DNA of 64,000 nucleotides from Helcococcus sueciensis DSM 17243 (GCF_000423145.1 NZ_AUHK01000002.1:1-64000), one strand, 5' to 3'; shown: positions 49,301 to 57,839, counted from the first letter of the stretch. The notes: generated by a model from the letters alone, not told the origin. Numbers and translations: made by a program.

Positions 49301-50154
49301 GTATAAAACTTGAGAATGTCAATTTTGATTATGGTAATGGCGATGATATGACGCTGAAAAATATAAATTTACAAATTAATAAAAATGAATTTATTGGTAT
49401 AATCGGACACACAGGCTCTGGTAAATCAACATTAGTTCAATTATTTAATGGTCTATTATATTCTTCAAGTGGAAAAGTTACAGTAGATGGCCAACTAGTA
49501 TCAGAAGAAACAAAGTCAGAATTAAAGAAAATTAGACAAAAAGTTGGATTAGTTTTTCAATATCCAGAATATCAATTATTTGAAGAAACTATAGCTTTAG
49601 ATATAGCATTTGGGCCTAAAAATTTAGAACTAAGTGAAGAAGAAGTAGAAAAAAGAGTAAAAGAGTCTATGCAATTAGTAGGACTAGATTATGAAAAATT
49701 CAAGGATGAATCTCCTTTTGAATTATCTGGTGGACAAAAAAGAAGGGTTGCTATAGCTTCAATATTAGCGATGAAACCAAAGTATCTAATTCTTGATGAA
49801 CCAACAGCAGGACTTGATCCAAAAGGTAGAGATGAGATACTAGGAGAGCTAAGAAAAATATATGAATCAAATGAAGATATAACTGTAATCATAGTTTCTC
49901 ACTCCATGGAAGATATTGCGAATTTAGCTGATAGAGTTATTGTTATGAATGACGGTGAGGTATTTGCTGATGACATTCCTGAAAATATCTATAGAAGAGA
50001 AAAGGAATTAGAAAGCATCGGACTTGATATACCTCAAATTACAAAAGCTACAAGATTACTTGAAGAAAAAGGATATAAATTTGATAAGGTGATTTTAACA
50101 GTTGAAGAAGCATACAATCAAATTATGAGACAAATAGGAGGTAAGCATGAATAA
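49297..50154 (+). CDS. ecfA2: ECF transporter ATPase EcfA2
   Basis: A 285-residue partner of EcfA1: Walker [10 protein letters not shown], signature LSGGQKRR, Walker [13 protein letters not shown], switch IVSHSM. The ATGA overlap with ecfA1 and the 8-base overlap with ecfT indicate one operon. The heterodimer serves several S components, likely including RibU at 18538. Confidence 0.94.
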   Translation: MSIKLENVNFDYGNGDDMTLKNINLQINKNEFIGIIGHTGSGKSTLVQLFNGLLYSSSGKVTVDGQLVSEETKSELKKIRQKVGLVFQYPEYQLFEETIALDIAFGPKNLELSEEEVEKRVKESMQLVGLDYEKFKDESPFELSGGQKRRVAIASILAMKPKYLILDEPTAGLDPKGRDEILGELRKIYESNEDITVIIVSHSMEDIANLADRVIVMNDGEVFADDIPENIYRREKELESIGLDIPQITKATRLLEEKGYKFDKVILTVEEAYNQIMRQIGGKHE

Positions 50155-50944
50155 TATGCCACTTGGACAATATGTTCCAGGAAATACATTAATTCATAGA
50201 TTAGATCCTAGAGTCAAACTTATTTTAGTAATATTTTACATGATTACATTATTCATGATAGATAATTTATTACTGTATATTCCACTTTTTATATTTGTGT
50301 ATTTGGTTGTTAAATTAGCTAATCTAAGTTTTCTAAATATATTAAAATCACTAAAGTCTATAATATTTATATTGCTATTTACTACAGTAATTCATATATT
50401 TTCTACACCAGGTAGAGAAGTAGCAAGTATTTGGAAATTAACTATAACATATGAAGGTATACAAAGAGCTTTATATATAGGTATAAGGCTAATAATGCTC
50501 GTTATAGGGACTTCTTATCTAACTTTAACTACAAGTACTACAAAACTTACTGATGGTTTAGAAGAGATTATGAGCCCATTAAAAGTGATTGGATTTCCCG
50601 CTCATGAACTAGCCATGATGATTTCAATAGCTTTGAGATTTATACCTACATTATTTGATGAGGCAAATAAAATACGTAAGGCACAATTGGCCCGTGGTGC
50701 AGAATTTGATTCTGGAAATGTTCTAAAAAAAGCGAAGGCCATGATACCGCTTTTAGTTCCTTTATTTATAAATTCATTTAGAAGAGCATCAGAACTTGCA
50801 ACAGCAATGGAAGCTAGAGGATATAAGGGATCAGAGGGTAGAACAAGATTAAATCCTCTGGTTATGAATAGAGTAGATTGGTTAGTTTTAATTGGGACTA
50901 TAATTCTATTTATTGCTCTAATAGTAATAGGGAAAATAATATGA
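50147..50944 (+). CDS. ecfT: ECF transporter T component EcfT
   Basis: A 265-residue membrane protein linking the ATPases to S components. The two coupling-helix motifs are seen: QLARGAEFD and AMEARGYKGS (Ala-Arg-Gly cores). AGGAGG lies before the ATG; the stop overlaps truA by 4 bases. Confidence 0.94.
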   Translation: MNNMPLGQYVPGNTLIHRLDPRVKLILVIFYMITLFMIDNLLLYIPLFIFVYLVVKLANLSFLNILKSLKSIIFILLFTTVIHIFSTPGREVASIWKLTITYEGIQRALYIGIRLIMLVIGTSYLTLTTSTTKLTDGLEEIMSPLKVIGFPAHELAMMISIALRFIPTLFDEANKIRKAQLARGAEFDSGNVLKKAKAMIPLLVPLFINSFRRASELATAMEARGYKGSEGRTRLNPLVMNRVDWLVLIGTIILFIALIVIGKII

Positions 50945-51669
50945 GGAATATTTTGATTAATATTTCATATGATGGAAGTGAGTTTTATGGATTTCAAAGA
51001 CAACCTGATAAAAGAACAGTTCAAGGTGAAATAGAAAGAGCCATAAAGGAAGTCACTGGAAAGACGGTAAATTTAATACCTTGCGGTCGTACAGATGCTG
51101 GAGTGCATGCAAAAGAGCATATATCCAATTTTTTTATAGAATCTGATTTACCAGGGATTTCTTTTAAATACCATTTAAGAAGACATCTTCCAAAAGATAT
51201 TGAAATTATTGAGACAAAAGATGTAGATATGGAATTTCATGCAAGATTTGATGCTAAATCAAAGATTTATAGATATATTGTTTCAAATGGTAAGTATGAA
51301 TATCCATATTATAGAAAATATAAAACATATATATCAAAGGATTTAGATTTAGAAAAAATGAAGCTTGCTTCCAAAAAATTGCTAGGAAAACACGATTTTA
51401 CTGCATTTATGAAATGGGGAGAAGATAAAAATCCAATAAGAAAAATAGATGAAATAAATATATATAGAGAAAATGAAGATATTTGTTTTGAATATATAGC
51501 AGAGAGCTTTTTACACAATCAAATTCGTATAATGACAGGTTTATTAATCGATATAGGAAGAGGTTTTAGAGAAATTTCATATATAGATGAAATATTTGAT
51601 AATAAAGTTGAAAGAGCTGCTAAAACATATGGTCCTGAAGGACTATATTTGATTAAAGTAAACTACTAG
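50941..51669 (+). CDS. truA: tRNA pseudouridine synthase A
   Basis: A 242-residue enzyme making pseudouridine at tRNA positions 38-40. The catalytic Asp is in CGRTDAGVHA. The ATG at 50941 overlaps the ecfT stop (ATGA) and gives the usual start MRNILINISYDGSEFYGFQ; the frame is open further up but without support. Confidence 0.95.
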   Translation: MRNILINISYDGSEFYGFQRQPDKRTVQGEIERAIKEVTGKTVNLIPCGRTDAGVHAKEHISNFFIESDLPGISFKYHLRRHLPKDIEIIETKDVDMEFHARFDAKSKIYRYIVSNGKYEYPYYRKYKTYISKDLDLEKMKLASKKLLGKHDFTAFMKWGEDKNPIRKIDEINIYRENEDICFEYIAESFLHNQIRIMTGLLIDIGRGFREISYIDEIFDNKVERAAKTYGPEGLYLIKVNY

Positions 51670-51674
51670 AATAT

Positions 51675-51703
51675 TTGACAAAGACTTATATAAAAGGTAT
51701 AAT
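51675..51703 (+). promoter_or_regulatory. Strong promoter of rplM-rpsI
   Basis: Perfect TTGACA (51675-51680) and TATAAT (51698-51703), 17 bases apart. Confidence 0.92.
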
Positions 51704-51709
51704 ATTTGA

Positions 51710-51868
51710 GTATCTAAAAAAGGATCCAAATTCTTTTTAGATATCTACGATACCAAATTCGCAGCGTCGATGTGCGAAAAAGAAATCGTCGAAGAAACAA
51801 AATCCGCAACCTCAAATGCGGGTTCCAAATATTTGAGGCTAGATATAAAGAAAGAATTAGGAGGAAAA
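51710..51868 (+). promoter_or_regulatory. Structured leader of rplM-rpsI (L13 leader candidate)
   Basis: Three hairpins can be drawn by eye: TATCTAAAAA/TTTTTAGATA near the start, TTCGCA/TGCGAA around 51757-51777, and CCTCAAAT/ATTTGAGG ending near 51838. The rplM ribosome-binding site follows. Firmicutes have a known L13 leader RNA at this place that is thought to bind L13 or S9; membership here is inferred from position and structure. Confidence 0.6.
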
Positions 51869-52297
51869 ATGAGCACATTTTTAGCAAAACATAGTGAAGT
51901 TGAGCGTAAATGGTACCTTGTAGATGCTACAGACTTAGTATTAGGTGATGTAGCAACAAAAGTAGCTTCTATTTTAAGAGGTAAACATAAACCAATTTAC
52001 ACTCCACACGTAGATACTGGTGATTATGTAGTAATCATCAATGCAGACAAAATCAGAGTAACAGGTAATAAAGCAGAACAAAAGCTTTACAAACATTATA
52101 CAGGTTACGCAGGTGGTTTAAGAGAAATCCCTTATAAAGAAGTATTGGCAAAAAATCCTGAAAGAATTTTAGAACATGCAATTAAGGGTATGTTACCAAA
52201 AAATTCATTAGGAAGACAAATGTTTAAGAAACTAAAGGTTTATGCTGGACCAGAACACGTACATGGTGGACAAAATCCAGAACCATTAGAAATTTAA
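51869..52297 (+). CDS. rplM: 50S ribosomal protein L13
   Basis: A 142-residue early-assembly protein. The start [19 protein letters not shown] follows TTAGGAGG directly; the frame is open 33 codons upstream, but that part is leader. [19 protein letters not shown] is a family signature. Confidence 0.97.
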   Translation: MSTFLAKHSEVERKWYLVDATDLVLGDVATKVASILRGKHKPIYTPHVDTGDYVVIINADKIRVTGNKAEQKLYKHYTGYAGGLREIPYKEVLAKNPERILEHAIKGMLPKNSLGRQMFKKLKVYAGPEHVHGGQNPEPLEI

Positions 52298-52307
52298 GGG
52301 AGGATAA

Positions 52308-52697
52308 ATGAGTAATCAATTTTACGGTACAGGCAGAAGAAAATCTGCAGTAGCAAGAGTTAGACTATTACCAGGACAAGGTACATTTACAATTAATGGT
52401 AAAGATATCGAAGAATACTTTGGTTATGAAACATTAAAAGAATTAGCAAAATCTCCTTTACAATTAACAGAAAAATTAGGTCAATATGATGTAAAAGTTA
52501 ATGTTAAAGGTGGTGGATTTACTGGTCAAGCTGGTGCAATCAGACATGGTGTTGCTAGAGCTTTACTAGAAGCTGATGAAGAATTAAAACCTGTATTGAA
52601 GAGAGCTGGATTCTTAACAAGAGATTCAAGAAAGAAAGAAAGAAAGAAACCAGGTTTCAAAAAGGCGAGAAAATCTTCACAATTTTCAAAGAGATAA
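52308..52697 (+). CDS. rpsI: 30S ribosomal protein S9
   Basis: A 129-residue protein whose basic tail (ending [12 protein letters not shown]) reaches the P-site t[22 protein letters not shown] starts the protein. It is the last chromosomal gene before the prophage. Confidence 0.97.
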   Translation: MSNQFYGTGRRKSAVARVRLLPGQGTFTINGKDIEEYFGYETLKELAKSPLQLTEKLGQYDVKVNVKGGGFTGQAGAIRHGVARALLEADEELKPVLKRAGFLTRDSRKKERKKPGFKKARKSSQFSKR

Positions 52698-52712
52698 TTT
52701 TATACATTTTTC

Positions 52713-52746
52713 AAACCGTTGGAATGGCTTTATTCCAACGGTTTTT
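52713..52746 (+). terminator. Terminator of rplM-rpsI
   Basis: A 13-bp perfect stem AAACCGTTGGAAT/ATTCCAACGGTTT with a six-base loop and five T. It forms the chromosomal edge next to the integrated element. Confidence 0.93.
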
Positions 52747-52786
52747 GTATGCATATAGTACTCACAAATGCCCATAATTTTCATTA

Positions 52787-52822
52787 ATAGGTTACAAATA
52801 GGCCACACATAGGTTACAAATA
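52787..52822. repeat. Two 14-bp direct repeats beside the integrase gene
   Basis: ATAGGTTACAAATA occurs at 52787-52800 and 52809-52822, 22 bases apart start to start (about two helical turns), ending at the integrase stop codon. Their place suggests arm-type integrase binding sites near the attachment site. Confidence 0.6.
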
Positions 52823-53869
52823 TCAATAGTCAATCAAGGAAATATTTTTGTGTAGATCTTTAATATCTGCATGGGTATATACGTCTTCCGTTATATCTTT
52901 TGCAGCATGACCAAGTATTTGCCTTATGGCAATTTTATCAGCTCCATTTACATGTAAAGTAGTTGCTACAGTATGCCTTGTATCGTGTGGGGTATGCTTC
53001 ATATTTAGGTCATTCATTAGTCTATCAAACCTTTCTCTTTTGAAGTTGCTATATTTGTATCTTTCACCTAGTCTATTTCTAAATAAATATTTTTCTTTTG
53101 GATTATATCTTTTTTTTATGAAGTCAAATATTTTATCATGGATTGGGACAATTCTATTTATAGAAGCCTTAGTTTTATTGCCTCCTCTTAAATATCTATC
53201 TTCAAGATTTACATTTACAGTTTCAATGTTTAGCAATTCATTTATTCTAAATCCTGTATATAAAAGTATAAGTGTTATATCTAGATCCATATAATTATCG
53301 AGATTATCCCATAGAGTTTTTATTTCTAATTTACTAAATACTTTGTCTTCAGTTTTCAAATCTGCCTTTGTATTAATTAGTTTCGCTTTATTTGTGATTT
53401 TCTTAAGGTTTGGGATATCGTCTGAAAAGTAAGTATATAGCTGATTGAATAGGACAATTATTTTACGCTTAATGCCATGACCAATTTCTTCATCATCTAA
53501 GATTATTTGTAAATCATTAGTAGTAATATCAACTAGATTATATTTGTGCAATCTTTGAATATTATTAAATGCTGCTTCATATCCAGCAATGGAGCTTTTG
53601 CTTATATCTCTAAATTTCCACTTCTTGTATTTTTCGTATGCTTCTTCTAGCGTTAGATTTGCAGTATCTATATCATATGGATTGGTATTGTATTCTGATA
53701 AAGCATTTAAAGCGTCAGCGTATTTTTCATAATATCCAATATATTTTCTTATCTGTTTGCCACATGGAGTATAACCAACGGTAACTCTTGCAGCATATTT
53801 CTTTCTTCTTCTACCAGGTAAAGTAACTATATTACCAAATCCATTAGGTAGTCTAAGTTTTTTAGCCAT
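52823..53869 (-). CDS. Phage site-specific integrase (tyrosine recombinase)
   Basis: A 348-residue tyrosine recombinase with an N-terminal AP2-like arm-binding part, a SAM-like core-binding domain and the catalytic domain. Catalytic residues are seen in YTGFRINELL (Arg), HDTRHTVAT (His and Arg), LGHAAKD (His) and VYTHAD (Tyr). The start at 53869 follows GAAAGGAG; an ATG nine codons upstream is unlikely. It points toward rpsI, so the attachment site should lie in 52747-52822. Confidence 0.95.
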   Translation of the reverse strand: MAKKLRLPNGFGNIVTLPGRRRKKYAARVTVGYTPCGKQIRKYIGYYEKYADALNALSEYNTNPYDIDTANLTLEEAYEKYKKWKFRDISKSSIAGYEAAFNNIQRLHKYNLVDITTNDLQIILDDEEIGHGIKRKIIVLFNQLYTYFSDDIPNLKKITNKAKLINTKADLKTEDKVFSKLEIKTLWDNLDNYMDLDITLILLYTGFRINELLNIETVNVNLEDRYLRGGNKTKASINRIVPIHDKIFDFIKKRYNPKEKYLFRNRLGERYKYSNFKRERFDRLMNDLNMKHTPHDTRHTVATTLHVNGADKIAIRQILGHAAKDITEDVYTHADIKDLHKNISLIDY

Positions 53870-53885
53870 AAAAAATACTCCTTTC

Positions 53886-53990
53886 TTGTATGTCAAGTGG
53901 AGTATATGCTATAATTTTAATGTGAAAAGGGTATAGCAATATACTCTTATTCAATCCCTTACCAGGTGAGAGCGGTAGGGGATTTTTTTT
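53886..53990 (+). ncRNA. Candidate small RNA opposite to integrase and AbiF genes
   Basis: On the plus strand TTGTAT (53886-53891) and TATAAT (53910-53915) are 18 bases apart. The predicted transcript (about 53922-53990) has a 7-bp hairpin with a GCAA tetraloop (53929-53946) and an 11-bp terminator hairpin AATCCCTTACC/GGTAGGGGATT followed by eight T. No plus-strand coding gene precedes this terminator. On the minus strand the first hairpin is followed by TTTT and could end the AbiF transcript instead. Confidence 0.5.
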
Positions 53991-54999
53991 ATTTTAAATA
54001 TTTTTCAATCCTATCAAATATTGTGAGTGGTATTTCACTAATTTTTAGGTATTCATTAATATAAAGATAATCAAGGCTGTTATTTGTAGGTTTAAAATAG
54101 TTATCAATTTTTTCTAAGAAATCTTTGTGTACAGTTTTATCCTTAGTAAGTAAAAGTATTGAGATAATCATTGAATATATATTATTATCATCTCCATTAT
54201 AATTATCTACAAAGATATTAAGAGGGGTCTTCTTAACTAAATTAATATCTAATTTATAATTTCCAGATTTATATTTAATAAATTGCAGATTATGAGCGAT
54301 TGTATTTCTAAATTTTCTAACTAATTGTAATGAATTAATAAAGCAATTTTGAAGAGATTGTACTTGTTTTGCGTCTTTTATATTTATAGAATTATATAAA
54401 TCAGGACAAATTAACTTTATTACGTCTAATTTATTTTCAGGTTTTAAATATGAATATAAGTCAATGGCATGATTGAATGTAATATTTTTAAATAATATCC
54501 ATGCAGGAATATGATCTTTTGTTAAAATATAATGTAATGTGGGTTGGTCAACTTTTTTTCTTGGATTTTCATAGTGCTTTTTATATGTATATTTTATTTT
54601 TGAAATTAGATTTTTAAAATTGTCCTTAGCACCTTTTCCTCTCATTTTCCTAAAATTATTAATGCTCAAATATTTATCTTGATAAATTCCGAAATTTTCA
54701 GAAATAACATAACTTAAACATGTCTTAAAACTTGTTTCTATAAAAATACTTTGTAAAAAGAGAATATTTTGAAATCCATGATCAAAATTATAAAAAGCGT
54801 TTAAAAATTCTAAAGAATATTTTTTTTGATAATCTTCATTAATATCAAAACATCCCTTATATCCGTTAATTAATTCATAATAACTTGCTGATGATAAAAT
54901 AATTTTAGCTCTATCAACGTCGTCTACTATTAAATTTCTTGATTTTAGTATTTGGATTTGTTCATCATATGTCTTAAAGTTTTTAATTTGTTCATTCAT
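53989..54999 (-). CDS. abiF: AbiF/AbiD-family (Abi_2) HEPN abortive-infection protein
   Basis: A 336-residue protein of the Abi_2 family, as shown by SSASYYELINGYKG in the N-terminal region, HIPAWILFKNITF near 163-175 and RKFRNTIAHN, an R-x4-H HEPN ribonuclease motif (R231, H236). Such proteins are toxic RNases that stop phage growth by damaging the host cell. It sits in the lysogeny region of the prophage, where superinfection-exclusion genes are common. It has its own promoter and an RNA element upstream (55013-55123). The start ATG follows GGAGAT. Confidence 0.85.
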   Translation of the reverse strand: MNEQIKNFKTYDEQIQILKSRNLIVDDVDRAKIILSSASYYELINGYKGCFDINEDYQKKYSLEFLNAFYNFDHGFQNILFLQSIFIETSFKTCLSYVISENFGIYQDKYLSINNFRKMRGKGAKDNFKNLISKIKYTYKKHYENPRKKVDQPTLHYILTKDHIPAWILFKNITFNHAIDLYSYLKPENKLDVIKLICPDLYNSINIKDAKQVQSLQNCFINSLQLVRKFRNTIAHNLQFIKYKSGNYKLDINLVKKTPLNIFVDNYNGDDNNIYSMIISILLLTKDKTVHKDFLEKIDNYFKPTNNSLDYLYINEYLKISEIPLTIFDRIEKYLK

Positions 55000-55012
55000 T
55001 TATTATCTCCAA

Positions 55013-55123
55013 CTAAAAAAGGCACTCCTTAAGTAGAGTGCCTTTTTTAGTGCCATCAAGGAATAATTCCTCGCGCTGTTCTTCATCTACTTAGATTATA
55101 AAATATATTAAATTATTTGTCAA
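55013..55123 (-). ncRNA. Candidate abiF-type RNA with its promoter and terminator
   Basis: On the minus strand TTGACA (55118-55123) and TATAAT (55095-55100) are exactly 17 bases apart. The RNA starts near 55088 and runs about 75 bases. It contains a palindromic hairpin (55059-55071) and ends in the stem GGCACTC/GAGTGCC with a run of T (55015-55042), 14 bases before the abiF start. An 8-base stretch near the RNA 5' end (55086-55093) is complementary to the terminator loop and stem edge (55030-55037), allowing a pseudoknot or a switch against termination. An abiF-associated RNA motif is known from comparative genomics; I infer that this belongs to it. Confidence 0.65.
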
Positions 55124-55535
55124 TATTAATTATTTTTACTGTATCTCCAAGATGTATAGTTTCATCCATTTCCTTAAATTTTTCAATTAATGGAGTTATT
55201 TCATTTTCTTTAACATTAAGTTCTGATTCAATTCTAGAATTGCCTAGAAACTCAGAAAAAGCATTTGTCATAGAGCTTAAATCTCTAGTAAAAGGACTAG
55301 GCTTCATAATAAATTTTTTACACTCAGAAAAATTTTCAAACACTTTATCTATTTCTAGTTCATCTTTTACAAAATCATAGGTTCCATAATGATAATCATT
55401 GAATTCAATATCATCTCCAGTTATTACAATTCTAACTCTTTGTCGTTTTTTAGCGCCTTGTTTGAAACCATAATTTATTAATATCGAAGATTTAGATAAT
55501 ATTTTGATTACTTTATATTCTTCATTGAGCAACAT
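55113..55535 (-). CDS. Prophage protein of unknown function
   Basis: A 140-residue protein with no clear family. The N-terminal part (YKVIKILSKSSILINYGFKQGAKKRQ) resembles in pattern small beta-barrel proteins found next to phage repressors, with a basic turn. GGAGG lies nine bases before the ATG. Its last codons contain the abiF-RNA promoter. It is on the same strand as the repressor and may be a lysogeny or superinfection gene; this is only from position. Confidence 0.6.
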   Translation of the reverse strand: MLLNEEYKVIKILSKSSILINYGFKQGAKKRQRVRIVITGDDIEFNDYHYGTYDFVKDELEIDKVFENFSECKKFIMKPSPFTRDLSSMTNAFSEFLGNSRIESELNVKENEITPLIEKFKEMDETIHLGDTVKIINIDK

Positions 55536-55683
55536 ACCTATTTACCTCCAAAATATTAAATATATTTGTCTTATTATTTGCTATAGCAATAACTTTCATT
55601 TTTTACCTCTTTTTCTTTACTTCCACTTGTTTACAATTATCCAACAGATTCTTATATCTTCCATCTACTCCCCGACAACATAT

Positions 55684-56337
55684 TTAACTATTTCTAATTT
55701 GATACACACCTACCATTTCACCAAGTATCATTACATCTTCATTGTTAGTTAAGACAATAGGTTGATAATCTTGATTACAAGGTTGTAGAATAATTGCATT
55801 ATCAGTTTTAACAATCTTTTTAAGTGTTGCTTCATTATCTATAAGGACTGCAGCAATTTTTCCGTTATCAACATCGCTAACCTTTTTTAAGAATACCAGG
55901 TCATTGTCGTAAATTTCAGCTTCAATCATTGAATCGCCTTTAGCTTTTACTATGAAGTCAGCTTTTATACTTGTATCTGCAACAAAGTATCCATCAAAGT
56001 TTTCATAAACCCATATAGGTTCGCCACAGGCTATGGTGCCTAGGATAGGTATTTTCTTAGCTAAGCTATCAGTTATATCAATAACATTATTAGGTTTTAC
56101 CATTGGTACATCATATCCCATCAACCAAGGTTCAGAAACACCTAAAGCTAGAGCAAGGATTGTTAGCTTTTCTTGCGATGGTTCAACTTTACCTGATACA
56201 TATTGACTTAAATCATTTCTCGCTAATCTTATATTATATTTTTTAGAATATGGTTCAGCTTTCCTTAATATATCAACTTGTCTTAGGTTTCTATCGTTCA
56301 TTATTTCTTTTAATCTCATAGAAGTATTAGTTCTCAT
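55684..56337 (-). CDS. CI-type phage repressor with S24 peptidase domain
   Basis: A 217-residue repressor. Residues 5-70 form a helix-turn-helix; the C-terminal LexA/S24 domain has the cleavage site Cys104-Gly105 (ACGEP), catalytic Ser136 in GDSM and Lys173 in ATLKK, so RecA-stimulated self-cleavage on DNA damage is expected. It keeps the prophage silent by binding the operators at 56405-56523. AGGAGA precedes the ATG. The 148-base gap before 55535 shows no gene. Confidence 0.93.
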   Translation of the reverse strand: MRTNTSMRLKEIMNDRNLRQVDILRKAEPYSKKYNIRLARNDLSQYVSGKVEPSQEKLTILALALGVSEPWLMGYDVPMVKPNNVIDITDSLAKKIPILGTIACGEPIWVYENFDGYFVADTSIKADFIVKAKGDSMIEAEIYDNDLVFLKKVSDVDNGKIAAVLIDNEATLKKIVKTDNAIILQPCNQDYQPIVLTNNEDVMILGEMVGVYQIRNS

Positions 56338-56404
56338 AGCATCTCCTACTTTAATATTTCCTTACTTATATATTTAATATTATAATACTATGTTTTGAAT
56401 ATAT

Positions 56405-56523
56405 GTTCAAGTATTTTGAAGATAAATTTATAAAAAGGTAAGAAAAGTTCATTATTTTTGAATAAAAGTGTTGACAAGGTAAAAAAGTTTTGATACTATA
56501 TAAATGGTTCAAATAAATTGAAC
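56405..56523. promoter_or_regulatory. Operator cluster and early promoter between CI and Cro genes
   Basis: Three 17-bp sites of the form GTTCAA-N5-TTGAAC lie at 56405-56421, 56447-56463 and 56507-56523; the last, GTTCAAATAAATTGAAC, is a perfect dyad. The early promoter TTGACA (56471-56476) with TACTAT (56494-56499) at 17 bases lies between the second and third. A fourth site is at 56746-56762, at the end of the cro-like gene. Confidence 0.7.
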
Positions 56524-56538
56524 AGAAAGGGGGATATT

Positions 56539-56754
56539 TTGTATAACTTAAATAAGCTAAAAGGAAGAATAATTGAAAAGTTTGGCACTCAAGGAAATTT
56601 TGCAAAAGCAATGGGAATGTCTGAACGAACAGTAAGCTTAAAGCTTGACAATCAAGTTGACTGGAAACAATCTGAAATAGTTAAAGCTTGTGAATTATTA
56701 AAGATTCCAAAAGAAGAAATAGCAGATTATTTTTTTACACTAAAAGTTCAATAA
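56539..56754 (+). CDS. Cro-like regulator (DUF739-type)
   Basis: A 71-residue helix-turn-helix protein: QGNFAKAMGMSERTVSLKLDN is the recognition region (residues about 20-40). The start is TTG at 56539, six bases after AAAGGGGG; an earlier TTG lies inside an operator and has no site. It is the first early gene and divergent from the repressor, the position of Cro. Confidence 0.82.
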   Translation: MYNLNKLKGRIIEKFGTQGNFAKAMGMSERTVSLKLDNQVDWKQSEIVKACELLKIPKEEIADYFFTLKVQ

Positions 56755-56762
56755 GATTGAAC
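56746..56762. promoter_or_regulatory. Fourth GTTCAA/TTGAAC operator-like site
   Basis: GTTCAATAAGATTGAAC, a 17-bp dyad matching the CI/Cro operators, overlaps the end of the cro-like gene and precedes the next gene. Confidence 0.6.
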
Positions 56763-56775
56763 AAAAGGAGACAAT

Positions 56776-56961
56776 ATGAATAAGCAAGATGTAATAGATT
56801 ACCTAAACTTTAGAAAAAAATTCACTAAATGGGATTGGGCACAATTGAATCATTCAGTAATGTTTAGAGAAAATGAAAGAGCCGACCAAATAAAATTGGA
56901 CGACTCGGACATTGAAATTATTTTAGAAAGACTTAAATCTAGTAAGTCACTATCTGAATAA
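56776..56961 (+). CDS. Small early phage protein, unknown
   Basis: A 61-residue acidic/basic mixed protein with no recognised domain; AAAGGAG lies before the ATG. It ends inside a minus-strand small gene (23-base 3' overlap). Probably part of the early operon; no function can be given. Confidence 0.6.
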   Translation: MNKQDVIDYLNFRKKFTKWDWAQLNHSVMFRENERADQIKLDDSDIEIILERLKSSKSLSE

Positions 56962-57178
56962 AAACTGGGTTTATGCGATAATTCTTTCCTTGATATTCAA
57001 TATTGACATAATCGAGATATTCATAATTATTATACATATCTCTTTTATATGGAGAAAAGACTTCTGGATTTTCTTTAAGCCATTGATCAGCAGAAACTCT
57101 ATCTTCACCAATTTTGACAGTATCATCAGTTGAAAGATTTACCCATTCACCAATTAAACAAGCATAAACATATTTCAT
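56939..57178 (-). CDS. Small minus-strand phage protein, unknown
   Basis: A 79-residue protein (start YVYACLIGEWVNLSTDDTVK), probably a small single domain. AAAGGGGG lies before its ATG on the minus strand, so it is a real gene within a plus-strand region. The 3' end overlaps the preceding gene by 23 bases. No family recognised. Confidence 0.6.
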   Translation of the reverse strand: MKYVYACLIGEWVNLSTDDTVKIGEDRVSADQWLKENPEVFSPYKRDMYNNYEYLDYVNIEYQGKNYRINPVFIQIVTY

Positions 57179-57259
57179 AAAATAACCCCCTTTCGATAAT
57201 ACTTGGTGATTAACACCTAAGTAAAGTATATCAAAGGAGTAACTAAAAAAGGAGAAGAT

Positions 57260-57472
57260 ATGAACGAATTAATACTAAGTGAAGATTCAACAATAGAACT
57301 AAATATAAAAGTGAATGGAAAAAGTAAAAAAGACTTATGTAGAGCTTTAAGCGTTTTACAAGAAAAAATCGAAAATACAGAAAAAGAAATAATCGAAATA
57401 AATACTGCTGGGAACATGCTGATTATAGGGGCGGAAACTGAAACTTACTTTATACCTTTATGGCTTAAATAA
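57260..57472 (+). CDS. Small early phage protein, unknown
   Basis: A 70-residue protein with a central helix (KDLCRALSVLQEKIENTEKE) flanked by beta strands; AAAGGAG precedes the ATG. No family recognised. Confidence 0.55.
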   Translation: MNELILSEDSTIELNIKVNGKSKKDLCRALSVLQEKIENTEKEIIEINTAGNMLIIGAETETYFIPLWLK

Positions 57473-57567
57473 AAAAAGACTATGAAAAACATAGCCTTAA
57501 TTTCTTAGATTATTCAAAATCTAAAAAAACAACATCATATTTAGCATTAATGTAGAAAGGAGTGAGA

Positions 57568-57837
57568 ATGGGAAACTTTTTAGAATTACAAGGCTTTGAT
57601 AGCTTGCAGGAAGAAAGACATATGGTGAATAAAGACCTAAGTGTAAGGCTTGTTACAACAATGACAACATATCCAGTAGCACATAAAGAACTAAAAAAGG
57701 CATTTGACGAATTAAAAAAAGCCCTTGAAGCTAGAAAAATAAACTTACAAGAGCTTGATTATTTAGAAAATGTAGTTAATAAGCTATTACTAACAACAGT
57801 GGTTATCAAGTGCGATGAAAGATATGAAAAAGAATAA
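57568..57837 (+). CDS. Small early phage protein, unknown
   Basis: An 89-residue protein, mainly helical, with basic central stretch KELKKAFDELKKALEARK. The ATG at 57568 follows AAAGGAG; the frame is open from a GTG two codons up. No family recognised. Confidence 0.6.
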   Translation: MGNFLELQGFDSLQEERHMVNKDLSVRLVTTMTTYPVAHKELKKAFDELKKALEARKINLQELDYLENVVNKLLLTTVVIKCDERYEKE

Positions 57838-57839
57838 AA

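Noticed and set aside
51770-51868. 33-codon extension of L13
   Set aside because: It covers the hairpin-rich leader and L13 normally starts at the ATG after TTAGGAGG (51869).
52753-52761. Third copy of the bipartite element near the integrase (ATATAGTAC)
   Set aside because: Only nine bases match and the second half is missing, so it may be chance.
57474-57505. Hairpin with T run on the minus strand after the gene ending 57472
   Set aside because: Stem has a mismatch and no minus-strand gene uses it; not enough to call a terminator.
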